A stretch of 64,000 nucleotides of DNA from positions 186,001 through 250,000 of the forward strand of contig NZ_CP029758.2 in the NCBI RefSeq assembly GCF_004006395.2. Reading direction: 5' to 3'. Every line of letters starts with the position of its first letter. Position 1 is the first letter of the stretch. A program made the position numbers and the translations under genes. Below, one piece after another: positions 33,731 to 42,941 of this stretch. Under the pieces are notes generated by a model. That model was not told the DNA's origin. It saw only the letters and a list, made by a program, of their open reading frames with translations, and did not search any database. Source of the stretch: Clostridium sp. AWRP (lineage in GTDB: Bacteria > Bacillota > Clostridia > Clostridiales > Clostridiaceae).

Positions 33731-34180
33731 ATGAAAATTGCTTTAGGTAGTGACCATGCTGGATTCCCTTTAAAAAAAGAAGTGATGGAGCACTTACAGG
33801 ATAAGAATATAGAATTCAAAGATTTTGGAACTTTTTCAGAATCCTCCTGTGATTATCCTGATTATGCATTAAAAGTTGGGGAACAGGTTGCAAGCAAGAA
33901 TTATGATTTTGGGATACTTATATGTGGAACAGGTATTGGTATAAGTATAGCTGCAAACAAGATACCTGGTGTAAGGGCAGCACTTTGCAGTGATACTTTC
34001 AGTGCCCATGCGTGTAGAGAACATAATAATGCTAATATATTAACTATGGGACAGAGAGTTGTGGGAGCAGGACTTGCTATTGATATAGTTGATACTTTTC
34101 TATCTGCTAAATTTCAAGGAGACAGGCATCAAAGAAGGATAGATAAAATTACAGAAATAGAGAAAAAATATAGTAAATAA
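33731..34180 (+). CDS. rpiB: Ribose-5-phosphate isomerase B
   Basis: RpiB interconverts ribose 5-phosphate and ribulose 5-phosphate. The 149-residue product begins MKIALGSDHAGFPLK at ATG 33731, 6 nt after GGAGGT; a TTG at 33716 overlaps that site. It shows the active-site Cys region ICGTGIGISIAANKIPGVRAA and CREHNNANILTMGQR. The allose-6-phosphate isomerase form is similar, but the context (Sua5, phosphatase, upp) is that of housekeeping rpiB. Confidence 0.95.
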   Translation: MKIALGSDHAGFPLKKEVMEHLQDKNIEFKDFGTFSESSCDYPDYALKVGEQVASKNYDFGILICGTGIGISIAANKIPGVRAALCSDTFSAHACREHNNANILTMGQRVVGAGLAIDIVDTFLSAKFQGDRHQRRIDKITEIEKKYSK

Positions 34181-34207
34181 GTGAATATTATATAATTAAA
34201 ATTGATA

Positions 34208-34232
34208 TAAGGCATTTTCTTTCAAATGCGTT
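34208..34232. repeat. Dispersed hairpin repeat, copy C (core-deleted)
   Basis: GGCATTTTC joined to TTTCAAATGCG, a short stem with the middle of the longer repeats missing. It lies 14 nt before the upp ribosome binding site. Confidence 0.5.
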
Positions 34233-34259
34233 ATGAAATGAAAAATAGGAGGAATACTT

Positions 34260-34889
34260 ATGAGTAAAGTAACACAAATAACACATCCACTTATATTGCA
34301 TAAATTAGCTTTAATAAGGGATAAGCATACAGGATCTAAGGATTTTAGAGAACTTGTAGAAGAGGTAGCCATGCTTATGGCATATGAAGTTACCAGAAAT
34401 CTTCAAACAGAGGATGTAGAAATAGAGACACCTATATGTAAAACAACTTGTAAAATGCTTTCAGGTAAAAAAGTTGCTATAATACCTATACTAAGAGCAG
34501 GCCTTGGAATGGTAGGAGGAATGATAAAACTTATTCCTGCAGCAAAAGTAGGACATATAGGGTTATATAGAGATGAAGCTACATTAAAGCCAGTAGAATA
34601 TTTCTGCAAGTTACCACAGGATATAGGAGAAAGAGAAGTAATTGTTACAGATCCAATGCTTGCTACAGGAGGATCTGCATCCGATGCAATAACTATATTG
34701 AAGAAAAAAGGTGCTAAGAACATAAGACTTATGTGTTTAATAGCTGCACCAGGAGGAATAAAAACAGTAACAGAAATTCATCCAGATGTAGATGTATACA
34801 TAGCATCAATTGATGAAAAATTAAATGAAAATGGATATATAGTACCAGGACTTGGAGATGCTGGAGACAGGTTATACGGAACAAAATAA
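34260..34889 (+). CDS. upp: Uracil phosphoribosyltransferase
   Basis: Upp salvages uracil with PRPP to UMP. The 209-residue product has the normal length and starts MSKVTQITHPLILHKLALIRDK. It has the PRPP-binding motif VIVTDPMLATGGSASDAI and the uracil-binding C-terminal region GYIVPGLGDAGDRLYGT. The ribosome binding site is AGGAGG. A pyrimidine-responsive element was not found; instead a short copy of the dispersed hairpin repeat lies upstream. A terminator follows. Confidence 0.97.
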   Translation: MSKVTQITHPLILHKLALIRDKHTGSKDFRELVEEVAMLMAYEVTRNLQTEDVEIETPICKTTCKMLSGKKVAIIPILRAGLGMVGGMIKLIPAAKVGHIGLYRDEATLKPVEYFCKLPQDIGEREVIVTDPMLATGGSASDAITILKKKGAKNIRLMCLIAAPGGIKTVTEIHPDVDVYIASIDEKLNENGYIVPGLGDAGDRLYGTK

Positions 34890-34908
34890 TACCACTAAGA
34901 GTAGGAGT

Positions 34909-34942
34909 GAGTTCACTTATAATTTAAGTGAACTCTTTACTT
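34909..34942 (+). terminator. Terminator after upp
   Basis: GAGTTCACTT pairs with AAGTGAACTC around a 7-nt loop, followed by TTTACTTT. Confidence 0.8.
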
Positions 34943-35033
34943 TAGAATTAAAACCTTTGTCAATTGTTTTAAAACTTTGATTAATAGTTTATAATATAGG
35001 TTGTAATAATTATATATCAAGGAGATACTTATT

Positions 35034-35444
35034 ATGAGAAAAGATTGGGATAATTATTTTATAGACATCGCATTTAAAGTTGCAGAAAGAAGCACATGTC
35101 CTAGGCTGCATGTAGGGGCAGTCCTTGTTAAAAATAGAAGGATAAAGGGAACTGGATATAATGGAAGCCCCAGGGGATTAGAGCATTGCGAGGATGTAGG
35201 GTGTTACATGAAGAATAATCATTGTGTAAGAACAATTCATGCAGAAGTAAACTGTCTACTAGAGGTAGCTCCTGATGATAGAGAAAGCTCAACATTATAT
35301 GTTACCCATATGCCTTGTCCCGAATGTCAAAAATTAATAATTACCTGTGGAATTAAAAGAGTTGTATATTGTGAGGAGTATACTCCAGAAATTAATTGGT
35401 TTGAAAAAGCATCGGGAATTGAATTGATATGCATAAAAAGATGA
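35034..35444 (+). CDS. dCMP deaminase (ComEB-like)
   Basis: This 136-residue zinc-dependent deaminase has the catalytic motif TIHAEVNCLL and the second zinc motif PCPECQKLIITCG. An N-terminal RSTCPRLHVGAVLVK segment, VKNRRIKGTGYNGSP and a CEDVGCYM insert identify the dCMP deaminase type. It converts dCMP to dUMP for thymidylate synthesis. ComEB of the Bacillus competence operon is the same family, but its role there is not in DNA uptake. The gene sits between upp and cell-wall sugar genes. Confidence 0.94.
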   Translation: MRKDWDNYFIDIAFKVAERSTCPRLHVGAVLVKNRRIKGTGYNGSPRGLEHCEDVGCYMKNNHCVRTIHAEVNCLLEVAPDDRESSTLYVTHMPCPECQKLIITCGIKRVVYCEEYTPEINWFEKASGIELICIKR

Positions 35445-35493
35445 GAATAACAGAATATGTAGAAAACATAAGATGTGATTAAGGAAGGTTATT

Positions 35494-36522
35494 ATGAATA
35501 ATTTGTATTTATTTGCAATAGTTTCAATAATATTTTCAGTTATACTTACACCCTTCGTTAAAAAGCTCGCCATTAAACTAGATATTATGGATGTGCCTAA
35601 GGATAATAGAAGAATACATAATAAGCCTATACCACTTATAGGTGGATTGGCCATATACTTTTCGTTTATAATTACTCTATTTTTGAAAACGGGTAAACTT
35701 ACAGAATCTGAAACGGGACTTATACTAGGAGCTACTATTATAGTAATAGGAGGGCTTTTAGATGATAAATTTGATATAAAGCCTTGGTGCAAACTATTGT
35801 TTCAATTAGCAGCAGCATGGGTTTTGATAATTTATGGAATAAAAATAGAAATAATTACAAATCCATTTGATGGAGCATACCAGTTTATAAATATAGGAGT
35901 AATGTCCATTCCTTTAACTATAATATGGGTAATTGGAATTACTAATGCACTCAATTTAATTGATGGTTTAGATGGGTTGGCGGCAGGTATTGCATTTATA
36001 TCTTCTATAACTATTTTTATTATAGCATTGTTGAATAATAGATATGAGGCAGCGGTGCTTACCAGTATATTATCTGGAGCTATACTTGGATTTTTACCTT
36101 ACAATTTTAATCCAGCCTCTATATTTATGGGAGATACTGGTGCACAGTTGCTTGGCTTTTTACTTGCAGCTATATCTATGGAGGGTGCAATAAAATCTGC
36201 TGCAGCTTTTTCTGTAGCTGTACCTATTTTGGCACTTGGAATACCAATATATGATACTTTATTTGCAATGATAAGAAGAAAAATAAATGGAAAACCTATT
36301 ATGCAAGCAGATAGAGGCCATTTGCATCATAGACTTCTTGATATGGGGCTTACACAAAAACAGGTTGTTATGATAATGTATAGTATAAGTGCAGTGTTAG
36401 GGAGTATTTCTATAATAGCCATGGAGATAAATACACAAAGATCATACTTTCTTCTAATAATAGTTATGGTTATTTTGGTTCTTATGGCTTGGAAGGCTGG
36501 ATTTTTTAAACATAGAGAGTAA
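35494..36522 (+). CDS. Undecaprenyl-phosphate N-acetylglucosaminyl-1-phosphate transferase (TagO/WecA family)
   Basis: This 342-residue integral membrane protein has about ten hydrophobic segments. The family aspartates are in LLDDKFDIKPW and NLIDGLDGLAAGI, with further motifs FMGDTGAQLLGF and the loop RGHLHHRLLDMGL. It transfers a HexNAc-1-phosphate to undecaprenyl phosphate at the inner leaflet, starting teichoic acid or other surface polysaccharide synthesis. The wecB gene follows after 16 nt, supporting a shared pathway that uses UDP-GlcNAc and UDP-ManNAc. Confidence 0.93.
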   Translation: MNNLYLFAIVSIIFSVILTPFVKKLAIKLDIMDVPKDNRRIHNKPIPLIGGLAIYFSFIITLFLKTGKLTESETGLILGATIIVIGGLLDDKFDIKPWCKLLFQLAAAWVLIIYGIKIEIITNPFDGAYQFINIGVMSIPLTIIWVIGITNALNLIDGLDGLAAGIAFISSITIFIIALLNNRYEAAVLTSILSGAILGFLPYNFNPASIFMGDTGAQLLGFLLAAISMEGAIKSAAAFSVAVPILALGIPIYDTLFAMIRRKINGKPIMQADRGHLHHRLLDMGLTQKQVVMIMYSISAVLGSISIIAMEINTQRSYFLLIIVMVILVLMAWKAGFFKHRE

Positions 36523-36538
36523 AAAGGAGGTTTTTAAT

Positions 36539-37693
36539 ATGAACAAAATTAAATGTGTTACTATATTTGGTACAAGACCAGAAGCAATAAAAATGGCTCC
36601 TTTAGTTAAGGAACTTGAGAAGAGAAAAGAAATAGATAATAAAATATGTGTTACTGCTCAACATAGGGAGATGCTTGATCAGGTTTTGCAGCTTTTTAAT
36701 ATTGTTCCCGATTTTGATTTAAATATAATGAAAACTAAACAGACATTGACAGGTATAACTAATAGGGTACTTCAAGGACTTGAGGAAATATTTGAAGATG
36801 AAAAACCTGATTTAGTACTTGTTCATGGAGATACGACTACTACTTTTGCAGGAGCATTAGCTGCTTTCTATAAAAAAATAAAGGTTGGACATGTGGAAGC
36901 AGGGCTTAGGACATATGATAAATATTTTCCATTTCCAGAAGAAATGAATAGAAAGCTTACAGGTGCTATAGCTGACCTTCATTTTGCACCAACCGTTGGC
37001 TCAAAGTCCAATTTATTAAAAGAAGGTGTGTCTGAAAATCAAATATTTGTAACTGGAAATACAGTAATTGATGCTATGAGGTTTACAGTAGAGGAAGATT
37101 ATAAATTTAGTAATGATGAATTAAATACCATAGATTATGATAATAAAAAAGTTATAATGGTGACTGCTCATAGGCGAGAAAATTGGGGAAAAGGTATCGA
37201 GAATATTTGTAATGCATTAAAAAGAATTATAGATGAAAATAAAGATACAGAAATTGTTTATCTAGTACACTTGAATCCTGTAGTAAGGGATATGGTATAT
37301 AAGATACTTGGAAATGTTTCTAGAGTTCATTTGTTGTCTCCACTAGATACTAAGGAAACACACAATTTAATGAATAAATGTTTTATGGTTATGACTGATT
37401 CTGGCGGACTTCAGGAGGAAGCACCCCATCTTGGAAAGCCTGTATTGGTGCTTAGAAATGTGACTGAAAGACCAGAGGCTGTAGAGGCAGGTACAGTAAG
37501 ACTTGTGGGAACAGATGAAGAAAAAATAGTAAAGTTAGCTAATGAGCTTATAAGAAATTCTAAGGAATATGATGTGATGAGTAAAGCTATAAATCCTTAC
37601 GGAGATGGTAATGCAGCTTATAGAATAACAGAGGCTATTTTACAATATTTTAATTTAGCAAAAGGTACATATAGTGAATTTAAATCAAATTAG
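36539..37693 (+). CDS. wecB: UDP-N-acetylglucosamine 2-epimerase (non-hydrolysing)
   Basis: WecB (MnaA) interconverts UDP-GlcNAc and UDP-ManNAc. The 384-residue product has the N-terminal TIFGTRPEAIKMAPLVKEL, HVEAGLRTYDKYFPFPEEMNR, VTAHRRENWGKGI and DSGGLQEEAPHLGKPVLVLR motifs. It is a soluble GT-B-like enzyme, often allosterically activated by UDP-GlcNAc. It has AGGAGG before the ATG and follows the TagO-like gene closely. It most likely feeds teichoic acid linkage-unit synthesis. Confidence 0.96.
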   Translation: MNKIKCVTIFGTRPEAIKMAPLVKELEKRKEIDNKICVTAQHREMLDQVLQLFNIVPDFDLNIMKTKQTLTGITNRVLQGLEEIFEDEKPDLVLVHGDTTTTFAGALAAFYKKIKVGHVEAGLRTYDKYFPFPEEMNRKLTGAIADLHFAPTVGSKSNLLKEGVSENQIFVTGNTVIDAMRFTVEEDYKFSNDELNTIDYDNKKVIMVTAHRRENWGKGIENICNALKRIIDENKDTEIVYLVHLNPVVRDMVYKILGNVSRVHLLSPLDTKETHNLMNKCFMVMTDSGGLQEEAPHLGKPVLVLRNVTERPEAVEAGTVRLVGTDEEKIVKLANELIRNSKEYDVMSKAINPYGDGNAAYRITEAILQYFNLAKGTYSEFKSN

Positions 37694-38087
37694 AAAGTTA
37701 CAATTTTGAATTTTGCCTAAAAACTTTATCCTTTTTAAAGGAAATTATTACACATTTTATCATAATTATACGGACAATATAATAATATATGATTAAAAAT
37801 TAGTATATTTTTCTCATTTTAATTATTTGTACTATAATATTACATTGAGTGTATTGTATATTTAAAAAATATTTGGTACAATTAGTTAGTTAAATAAATT
37901 TTAAATTGTAAATTATCAGAATCCTTATTAAGGAAATACATAGATTTAGCGAGAAATCATAAAAAGATGTAATATAAACAGGCTAAAGTTGAGCAAAAAT
38001 TGAGCAAAAATTGACCAATTAAGACTTTTTGGCTGTATCTTTTTATTTATTTAAGGTATATAATTTTAGTTATATCGGGGGAACTTG
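37694..38087. other. 394-nt gap before the ATP synthase operon
   Basis: This A/T-rich gap has no coding frame. It holds direct repeats of TTGAGCAAAAA (37990-38010) followed by TTGACC, and a TATAAT at 38059-38064 that may be the atp promoter -10, with no good -35 at 17 nt. A weak hairpin ATCCTTTTTAAAGGA at about 37728 may end wecB transcription. Confidence 0.4.
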
Positions 38088-38450
38088 ATGGATAAACATA
38101 TTCTGAACATGGTAAAGAAAGTATCCGTAATTAATTTATTATTTGGCATGATTTTGGCCTGTTTAGCACAGCTTTTTTTTAAGAGCTATGGATTATTTAT
38201 ATTATTAGGTGTTTCCATAGCAATATTTAATTTTTTTATAAATACCATTGTAGGTGCCCTCATATCAGAAAGATTTAGAAATTCATCAGCATCTTTGTAT
38301 ATAATAAGTTTTATTATACGAGTTGCAATGGCAGCAGGAATAGGATATTGGGTATTTGTATGTAGTAAATACAATGTAGTTGCTTATTTAATTGGCTATA
38401 CATCCCATTTATTAGGGATATATATATATTCACTTATTGAAAATAATTAA
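38088..38450 (+). CDS. atpI: ATP synthase subunit I-like protein
   Basis: This 120-residue membrane protein has four hydrophobic segments (for example VINLLFGMILACLAQLFF and YIISFIIRVAMAAGIGYWVF). It starts at ATG 38088, 5 nt after CGGGGGA. AtpI proteins are poorly conserved; members help assemble the c-ring or handle Mg2+. The identity rests on topology, size and its position as first gene of the atp operon, 28 nt before atpB. Confidence 0.82.
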   Translation: MDKHILNMVKKVSVINLLFGMILACLAQLFFKSYGLFILLGVSIAIFNFFINTIVGALISERFRNSSASLYIISFIIRVAMAAGIGYWVFVCSKYNVVAYLIGYTSHLLGIYIYSLIENN

Positions 38451-38478
38451 CAATAAATTTAGGAAAGGATGTGATGAA

Positions 38479-39162
38479 GTGGAGGCTTTTTCACCATTGT
38501 TTTTAATACATCTGGGAGCATTTCAAATTCCAATAACTTCTAGTGTTATTGTACAATGGGCCATTATTATAATTTTAGCTATATTGGCAAAATTTTTTAC
38601 ATCTAGTATGAAGAAAATACCGGATAAAAAACAAAGTGTTATTGAAATTATTGTTGAAGCAGTAAGAAATTTAGTTACTGAAAACATGGGAAAAGAGTAT
38701 GTATCATTTATACCATATGTAGGAACACTTGCCATATACATTTTAGTAATGAACATTGCTCCAGTGATGATAGGAGTAAGGGCACCAACGGAAGATCTAA
38801 GTGTTGCAGTTGGATTGGCATTAATAACTTTTGTATTAGTCCAATTTAATTCAATTAAGAAAAATGGTTTAGGACGCTATTTTGGTGCATATACTAAGCC
38901 AGTAGTACCGTTATTGCCAATTAACATTATTGAAAGGATAGTTCTCCCAGTTTCGCTAAGTCTGCGACTTTTTGGTAATGTGACAGCAGGAGCTGTAATT
39001 ATCAGTATGGTATATAAAGGATTAGGTAATATGGCATGGTTTTCTCAATTGTTAATACCAATTCCTTTACACGCTTTCTTTGATTTATTTGATGGTTCAA
39101 TCCAAATGATAGTATTTGTTATGTTAACAATAATGAATATAAAAGTTATAGCTGAAGACTAA
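38479..39162 (+). CDS. atpB: ATP synthase Fo subunit a
   Basis: Subunit a forms the ion half-channels against the c-ring. The 227-residue product starts at GTG 38479 (MEAFSPLFLIHLGAF) with AGGAAAGGATG upstream; an in-frame TTG 42 nt earlier is within atpI and has no site. There are five or six membrane helices. The essential Arg of helix 4 is in LPVSLSLRLFGNVTAGAVI. Clostridial subunit a is of this short form. Confidence 0.95.
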   Translation: MEAFSPLFLIHLGAFQIPITSSVIVQWAIIIILAILAKFFTSSMKKIPDKKQSVIEIIVEAVRNLVTENMGKEYVSFIPYVGTLAIYILVMNIAPVMIGVRAPTEDLSVAVGLALITFVLVQFNSIKKNGLGRYFGAYTKPVVPLLPINIIERIVLPVSLSLRLFGNVTAGAVIISMVYKGLGNMAWFSQLLIPIPLHAFFDLFDGSIQMIVFVMLTIMNIKVIAED

Positions 39163-39204
39163 TAATAGTTACTTTTTAATATTTATTTAAGGAGGTTTTT
39201 TATT

Positions 39205-39450
39205 ATGAATTTAGATGCACAATCATTTATAAAAGGTATGGCAGCAATAGGTGCAGGCTTAGCCGCTATAGGATGTTTAGGAGGAGGTATTGGAGTTGGT
39301 ACTGCTGCAGGTAAGGCAGTTGAAGGAGTATCAAGACAGCCAGAAGCAAGTGGTAAAATACTAAGTACATTCTTTGTAAGTGCAGCTTTATCAGAGGTAA
39401 CAGCTATTTACTCTCTATTAATAGCTCTTATTTTAGTATTTAAAGTTTGA
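39205..39450 (+). CDS. atpE: ATP synthase Fo subunit c
   Basis: This 81-residue two-helix protein forms the rotor ring. The loop GKAVEGVSRQPEASGKI is typical, and the ion-binding Glu lies in ALSEVTAIYSLLIALIL. Compared with Na+-type rings (Ilyobacter: Gln in helix 1, then Glu-Ser-Thr and Tyr), the helix 1 Gln is replaced (GIGVGTAAG) and Ser after the Glu is Val, while Thr and Tyr remain. This favours proton coupling. The ribosome binding site AAGGAGG is strong, as expected for the most abundant subunit. Confidence 0.96.
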   Translation: MNLDAQSFIKGMAAIGAGLAAIGCLGGGIGVGTAAGKAVEGVSRQPEASGKILSTFFVSAALSEVTAIYSLLIALILVFKV

Positions 39451-39508
39451 TCTAATGTATACCTCACTAATTTACATATACATTTAGAGGGGAGGATTGG
39501 AATTTAAT

Positions 39509-39988
39509 ATGCAAATTGATTGGACTACAGTCGTTATAACGATAATAAATTTTATCATATTGTATTTCATTCTGAAGCATTTCTTTTTTAAACCTGTCAA
39601 TAATACTATTACAAGTAGGCAGCAAGAAATTGACAATAAAATAAGAACTGCTGATGAAAATGAAAAGAAGTCTAAACAGTTAGTAACTCAACATCAAGAG
39701 TTGTTAAAGAATTCAAAACAAGAAGGAAAAGCTATTGTTGAAGACTATAAAAATAAAGCTGATAAAGTTTCCGAGAACATAGTAAATGATGCCCAGAAAG
39801 AAGCTCAACTAATATTAAATAGGGCAAAAGTTGAAGCTGAAAGAGAAAGAGAAAAAGCAAAAGACGATATAAAAAATCAAGTGGTAGATTTAGCACTTTT
39901 AGTATCATCAAAAGCTTTAGAGGGATCTATTAATGAGCAGCAGCATAGGAAACTTATTGAGGACTTTATAGCTAAGGTAGGTATTTAA
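39509..39988 (+). CDS. atpF: ATP synthase Fo subunit b
   Basis: Subunit b is the peripheral stalk. The 159-residue product has one N-terminal membrane helix (about 7-27, VVITIINFIILYFILKHFFF) and a long charged coiled coil to the C-terminus. I start it at ATG 39509 (MQIDWTTV), 13 nt after GGGGAGG; a TTG at 39497 is too close to that site. It ends 2 nt before atpH. Confidence 0.94.
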   Translation: MQIDWTTVVITIINFIILYFILKHFFFKPVNNTITSRQQEIDNKIRTADENEKKSKQLVTQHQELLKNSKQEGKAIVEDYKNKADKVSENIVNDAQKEAQLILNRAKVEAEREREKAKDDIKNQVVDLALLVSSKALEGSINEQQHRKLIEDFIAKVGI

Positions 39989-39990
39989 CT

Positions 39991-40536
39991 ATGCATGAGT
40001 ATTTAGATAGAAGATATGCCCTTGCACTCTATAAAATTGGAGAAGAAAAAGGAAAAGTTAAAGAATACCTAGAAGAATTAAGGCAGGTTGTAGCCGCTAT
40101 AAAAGGTAATTCTAAATTTTTGGAAATTATGGAACATCCAGAAGTAAGTACATCAGAGAAGAAAAAGATGTTTACTAAAATCTTTAAAGATAAGGTGAAT
40201 GAAGACATACTTTCATTCTTATTAGTTCTTATAGAGAAAGATAGAATTAATGAAATTGATGGAAAACTTAGAGAAATGGAAAATATATATCTTGAGAGTA
40301 ATAATACTGTTAAGGCAAAAGTAAAAACAGTTGTTGCTTTGAATGATGATGAGAGAAACGCTTTAATTGAAAAGCTAGAAAAGAAATTTAATAAGAAAGT
40401 TTTGATTGAAGAAGAAATAGATCCTAGTATAATAGGTGGGGTTTATGTTGAGGTAAATAATGAAGTTATTGATGGTAGTATAAGGTCAAAGCTTTCTGAA
40501 ATGAAAAAAATAATGCTTAAGGGAGAACAGAGGTGA
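39991..40536 (+). CDS. atpH: ATP synthase F1 subunit delta
   Basis: Subunit delta links the peripheral stalk to the top of F1. The 181-residue product begins MHEYLDRRYALALYKIGEEKGK, a standard delta start, and has the C-terminal signature VLIEEEIDPSIIGGVYVEVNNEVIDGSIRSKL. The 2-nt gap after atpF indicates translational coupling. Confidence 0.95.
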   Translation: MHEYLDRRYALALYKIGEEKGKVKEYLEELRQVVAAIKGNSKFLEIMEHPEVSTSEKKKMFTKIFKDKVNEDILSFLLVLIEKDRINEIDGKLREMENIYLESNNTVKAKVKTVVALNDDERNALIEKLEKKFNKKVLIEEEIDPSIIGGVYVEVNNEVIDGSIRSKLSEMKKIMLKGEQR

Positions 40537-40540
40537 GCCT

Positions 40541-42055
40541 ATGAACATAAAACCTGAAGAAATAACTTCAATTATAAAAGATGAAATACAGAAATATGAA
40601 AAAAAAATAGAAACAGTTGATTCAGGTACAATAATTCAAATCGGTGATGGTATTGCTATAGTTTATGGCCTTAATCAATGTATGGCAAATGAACTCTTAG
40701 AGTTTCCAAATGATGTTTATGGTATGGCTTTAAACCTTGAACAGGATAATGTAGGTTGTGTTCTTTTGGGTTCCCAGAAGGGAATAAAAGAAGGAGATAC
40801 AGTTAAAAGAACAGGTAGAGTTGTAGAAGTACCAGTAGGTGAAGCTATTATTGGAAGAGTTGTAAATTCACTTGGACAGCCTATTGATGGAAAAGGTTCT
40901 ATAAAGACATCAGAAACTAGGCCTGTAGATCTTGTAGCTCCAGGAGTTATAACAAGACAGTCAGTTAAACAACCACTGCAAACCGGGTTAAAGGCTATAG
41001 ATTCAATGATACCAATTGGAAAAGGACAAAGGGAATTAATAATAGGAGACAGGCAAACAGGTAAGACTGCAATTGCCATGGATACTATAATAAATCAAAA
41101 AGGAAAAGATGTGATATGCATATATGTAGCTATAGGTCAGAAACAGTCTACCGTAGCTCATATAGTAAATGACTTGACAGAAGCAGGTGCTATGGACTAT
41201 AGCATAATAGTATCTGCATCAGCATCTGAGTCAGCACCACTTCAGTATATTGCTCCTTATGCAGGATGTTCCATGGGTGAATATTTTATGAATAAGGGAA
41301 AAGATGTACTTATAGTGTATGATGACTTATCTAAGCATGCGGTTGCTTATAGAGAAATGTCATTATTACTCCGTAGACCACCAGGAAGAGAAGCATATCC
41401 TGGAGATGTATTCTATTTGCATTCAAGATTACTTGAAAGAGCAGCAAAACTTTCTGATAAGTTAGGTGGAGGCTCACTTACAGCACTCCCTATAATAGAA
41501 ACTATGGCAGGAGATGTTACTGCATATATACCAACAAATGTTATTTCTATAACAGATGGTCAGATATTCCTTGAATCAGAACTTTTCTATGCAGGACAAA
41601 GACCAGCTATAAATGCAGGTATATCCGTATCCAGAGTTGGTGGCAATGCACAAATTAAAGCAATGAAGCAGGTAGCAGGTACCCTTAGATTGGATTTAGC
41701 ACAATATAGAGAACTTGCATCGTTTGCTCAATTTGGCTCAGACCTTGATAAAGAGTCTATGAGAAGGCTTGAAAAAGGTAAGAGGTTAACAGAAATATTA
41801 AAACAACCTCAATACAAACCAATGCCTGTAGAAAATCAGGTAATGATACTGTTTGCAGCTGGTAGAGAGTATATAATGGATGTACCGGTTGAAAAAGTTG
41901 TAGAATTTGAAGGAGAATTCCTTGATTATATGAGTACTCATCATAAGGAAATAGGTGATGAAATAAGAGATAAAAAAATTATATCCGATGAATTAAGTGA
42001 TAAACTTGGAAATGCTATAGAGGAATTCAAAAAAATATTTTTAGCAGAGGTATAG
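40541..42055 (+). CDS. atpA: ATP synthase F1 subunit alpha
   Basis: The non-catalytic nucleotide-binding subunit, 504 residues. Visible are the N-terminal beta-barrel, Walker A GDRQTGKTAIA at about residues 169-179, Walker B in DVLIVYDDLSKHAVAYRE, and the Arg-finger region SVSRVGGNAQIKAMK. It follows atpH by 4 nt. Confidence 0.98.
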   Translation: MNIKPEEITSIIKDEIQKYEKKIETVDSGTIIQIGDGIAIVYGLNQCMANELLEFPNDVYGMALNLEQDNVGCVLLGSQKGIKEGDTVKRTGRVVEVPVGEAIIGRVVNSLGQPIDGKGSIKTSETRPVDLVAPGVITRQSVKQPLQTGLKAIDSMIPIGKGQRELIIGDRQTGKTAIAMDTIINQKGKDVICIYVAIGQKQSTVAHIVNDLTEAGAMDYSIIVSASASESAPLQYIAPYAGCSMGEYFMNKGKDVLIVYDDLSKHAVAYREMSLLLRRPPGREAYPGDVFYLHSRLLERAAKLSDKLGGGSLTALPIIETMAGDVTAYIPTNVISITDGQIFLESELFYAGQRPAINAGISVSRVGGNAQIKAMKQVAGTLRLDLAQYRELASFAQFGSDLDKESMRRLEKGKRLTEILKQPQYKPMPVENQVMILFAAGREYIMDVPVEKVVEFEGEFLDYMSTHHKEIGDEIRDKKIISDELSDKLGNAIEEFKKIFLAEV

Positions 42056-42077
42056 TTTCTTCTGCGGGAGGTGAAAT

Positions 42078-42929
42078 ATGGCAGGGGCAGGACTTGTTAC
42101 AATAAAAAGAAGAATTAGATCAATAACCAGTACTCAAAAAATAACAAATGCCATGGGACTCATTGCCACCTCTAAACTTAGAAAAGTTAGAAAAAAGCTT
42201 GAGGCAAATAATAAGTATTGTGAACTATTTAGTTCACTTATGAATGAATTTGTTTTAGGAGCAGAGGGAAGAAACATTTATATACATGGTAATAAAAGCA
42301 ATAAGAAACTCTACATAGCTTTAAATTCAGATACAGGATTATGCGGAGGCTTTAATGGCAGTGTAGTAAATGAAGCAGATGCTGCAATGTCAAAAGATAA
42401 AGAAAATTGCCTTTTGATATCTGTGGGACAAAAAGGAGGAACATATTTTAAAAGGCTTAAGTATAGTACAGAAGCAGAATACGTAGATATTTCAGATGTT
42501 CCTACTATAAATGAAGCAGATACCATAGTATATAAGGCTCTAGACCTTTATAGAAGTGGCGAGGTTGGAGAAGTTAATATAGTATATACTAAGTTTATTT
42601 CAACAGTTAGACAAAGAGTAGTTGTTGAAAAATTACTTCCATTGGAAGCTGAGAAAAAAGAAAAAGCAAATTATCTTGTTAAATTTGAACCATCAATAGA
42701 TGAAATGATGGATGAAGTGGTACTTTTACATTTAAAGCAAAAAGTACTTAACTGTATGATAAATTCAAAAGTAAGTGAACAGGCTTCCAGAATGACAGCA
42801 ATGGATGGGGCGACTAAAAACGCAAATGATTTACTGGATAAATTGAATCTTAAATACAATAGAGAGAGACAATCTGCTATTACACAGGAAATAACTGAAA
42901 TAGTTGGAGGAGCAGAAGCTCTTAAGTAA
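42078..42929 (+). CDS. atpG: ATP synthase F1 subunit gamma
   Basis: The central rotor shaft, 283 residues. The N-terminal helix (VTIKRRIRSITSTQKITNAMGLIATSKLRK) and the C-terminal helix (SRMTAMDGATKNANDLLDKLNLKYNR...) form the coiled-coil axle, with the Rossmann-like middle domain between. GGGAGGTG precedes the ATG. Confidence 0.97.
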   Translation: MAGAGLVTIKRRIRSITSTQKITNAMGLIATSKLRKVRKKLEANNKYCELFSSLMNEFVLGAEGRNIYIHGNKSNKKLYIALNSDTGLCGGFNGSVVNEADAAMSKDKENCLLISVGQKGGTYFKRLKYSTEAEYVDISDVPTINEADTIVYKALDLYRSGEVGEVNIVYTKFISTVRQRVVVEKLLPLEAEKKEKANYLVKFEPSIDEMMDEVVLLHLKQKVLNCMINSKVSEQASRMTAMDGATKNANDLLDKLNLKYNRERQSAITQEITEIVGGAEALK

Positions 42930-42941
42930 GGAGGGACATTG

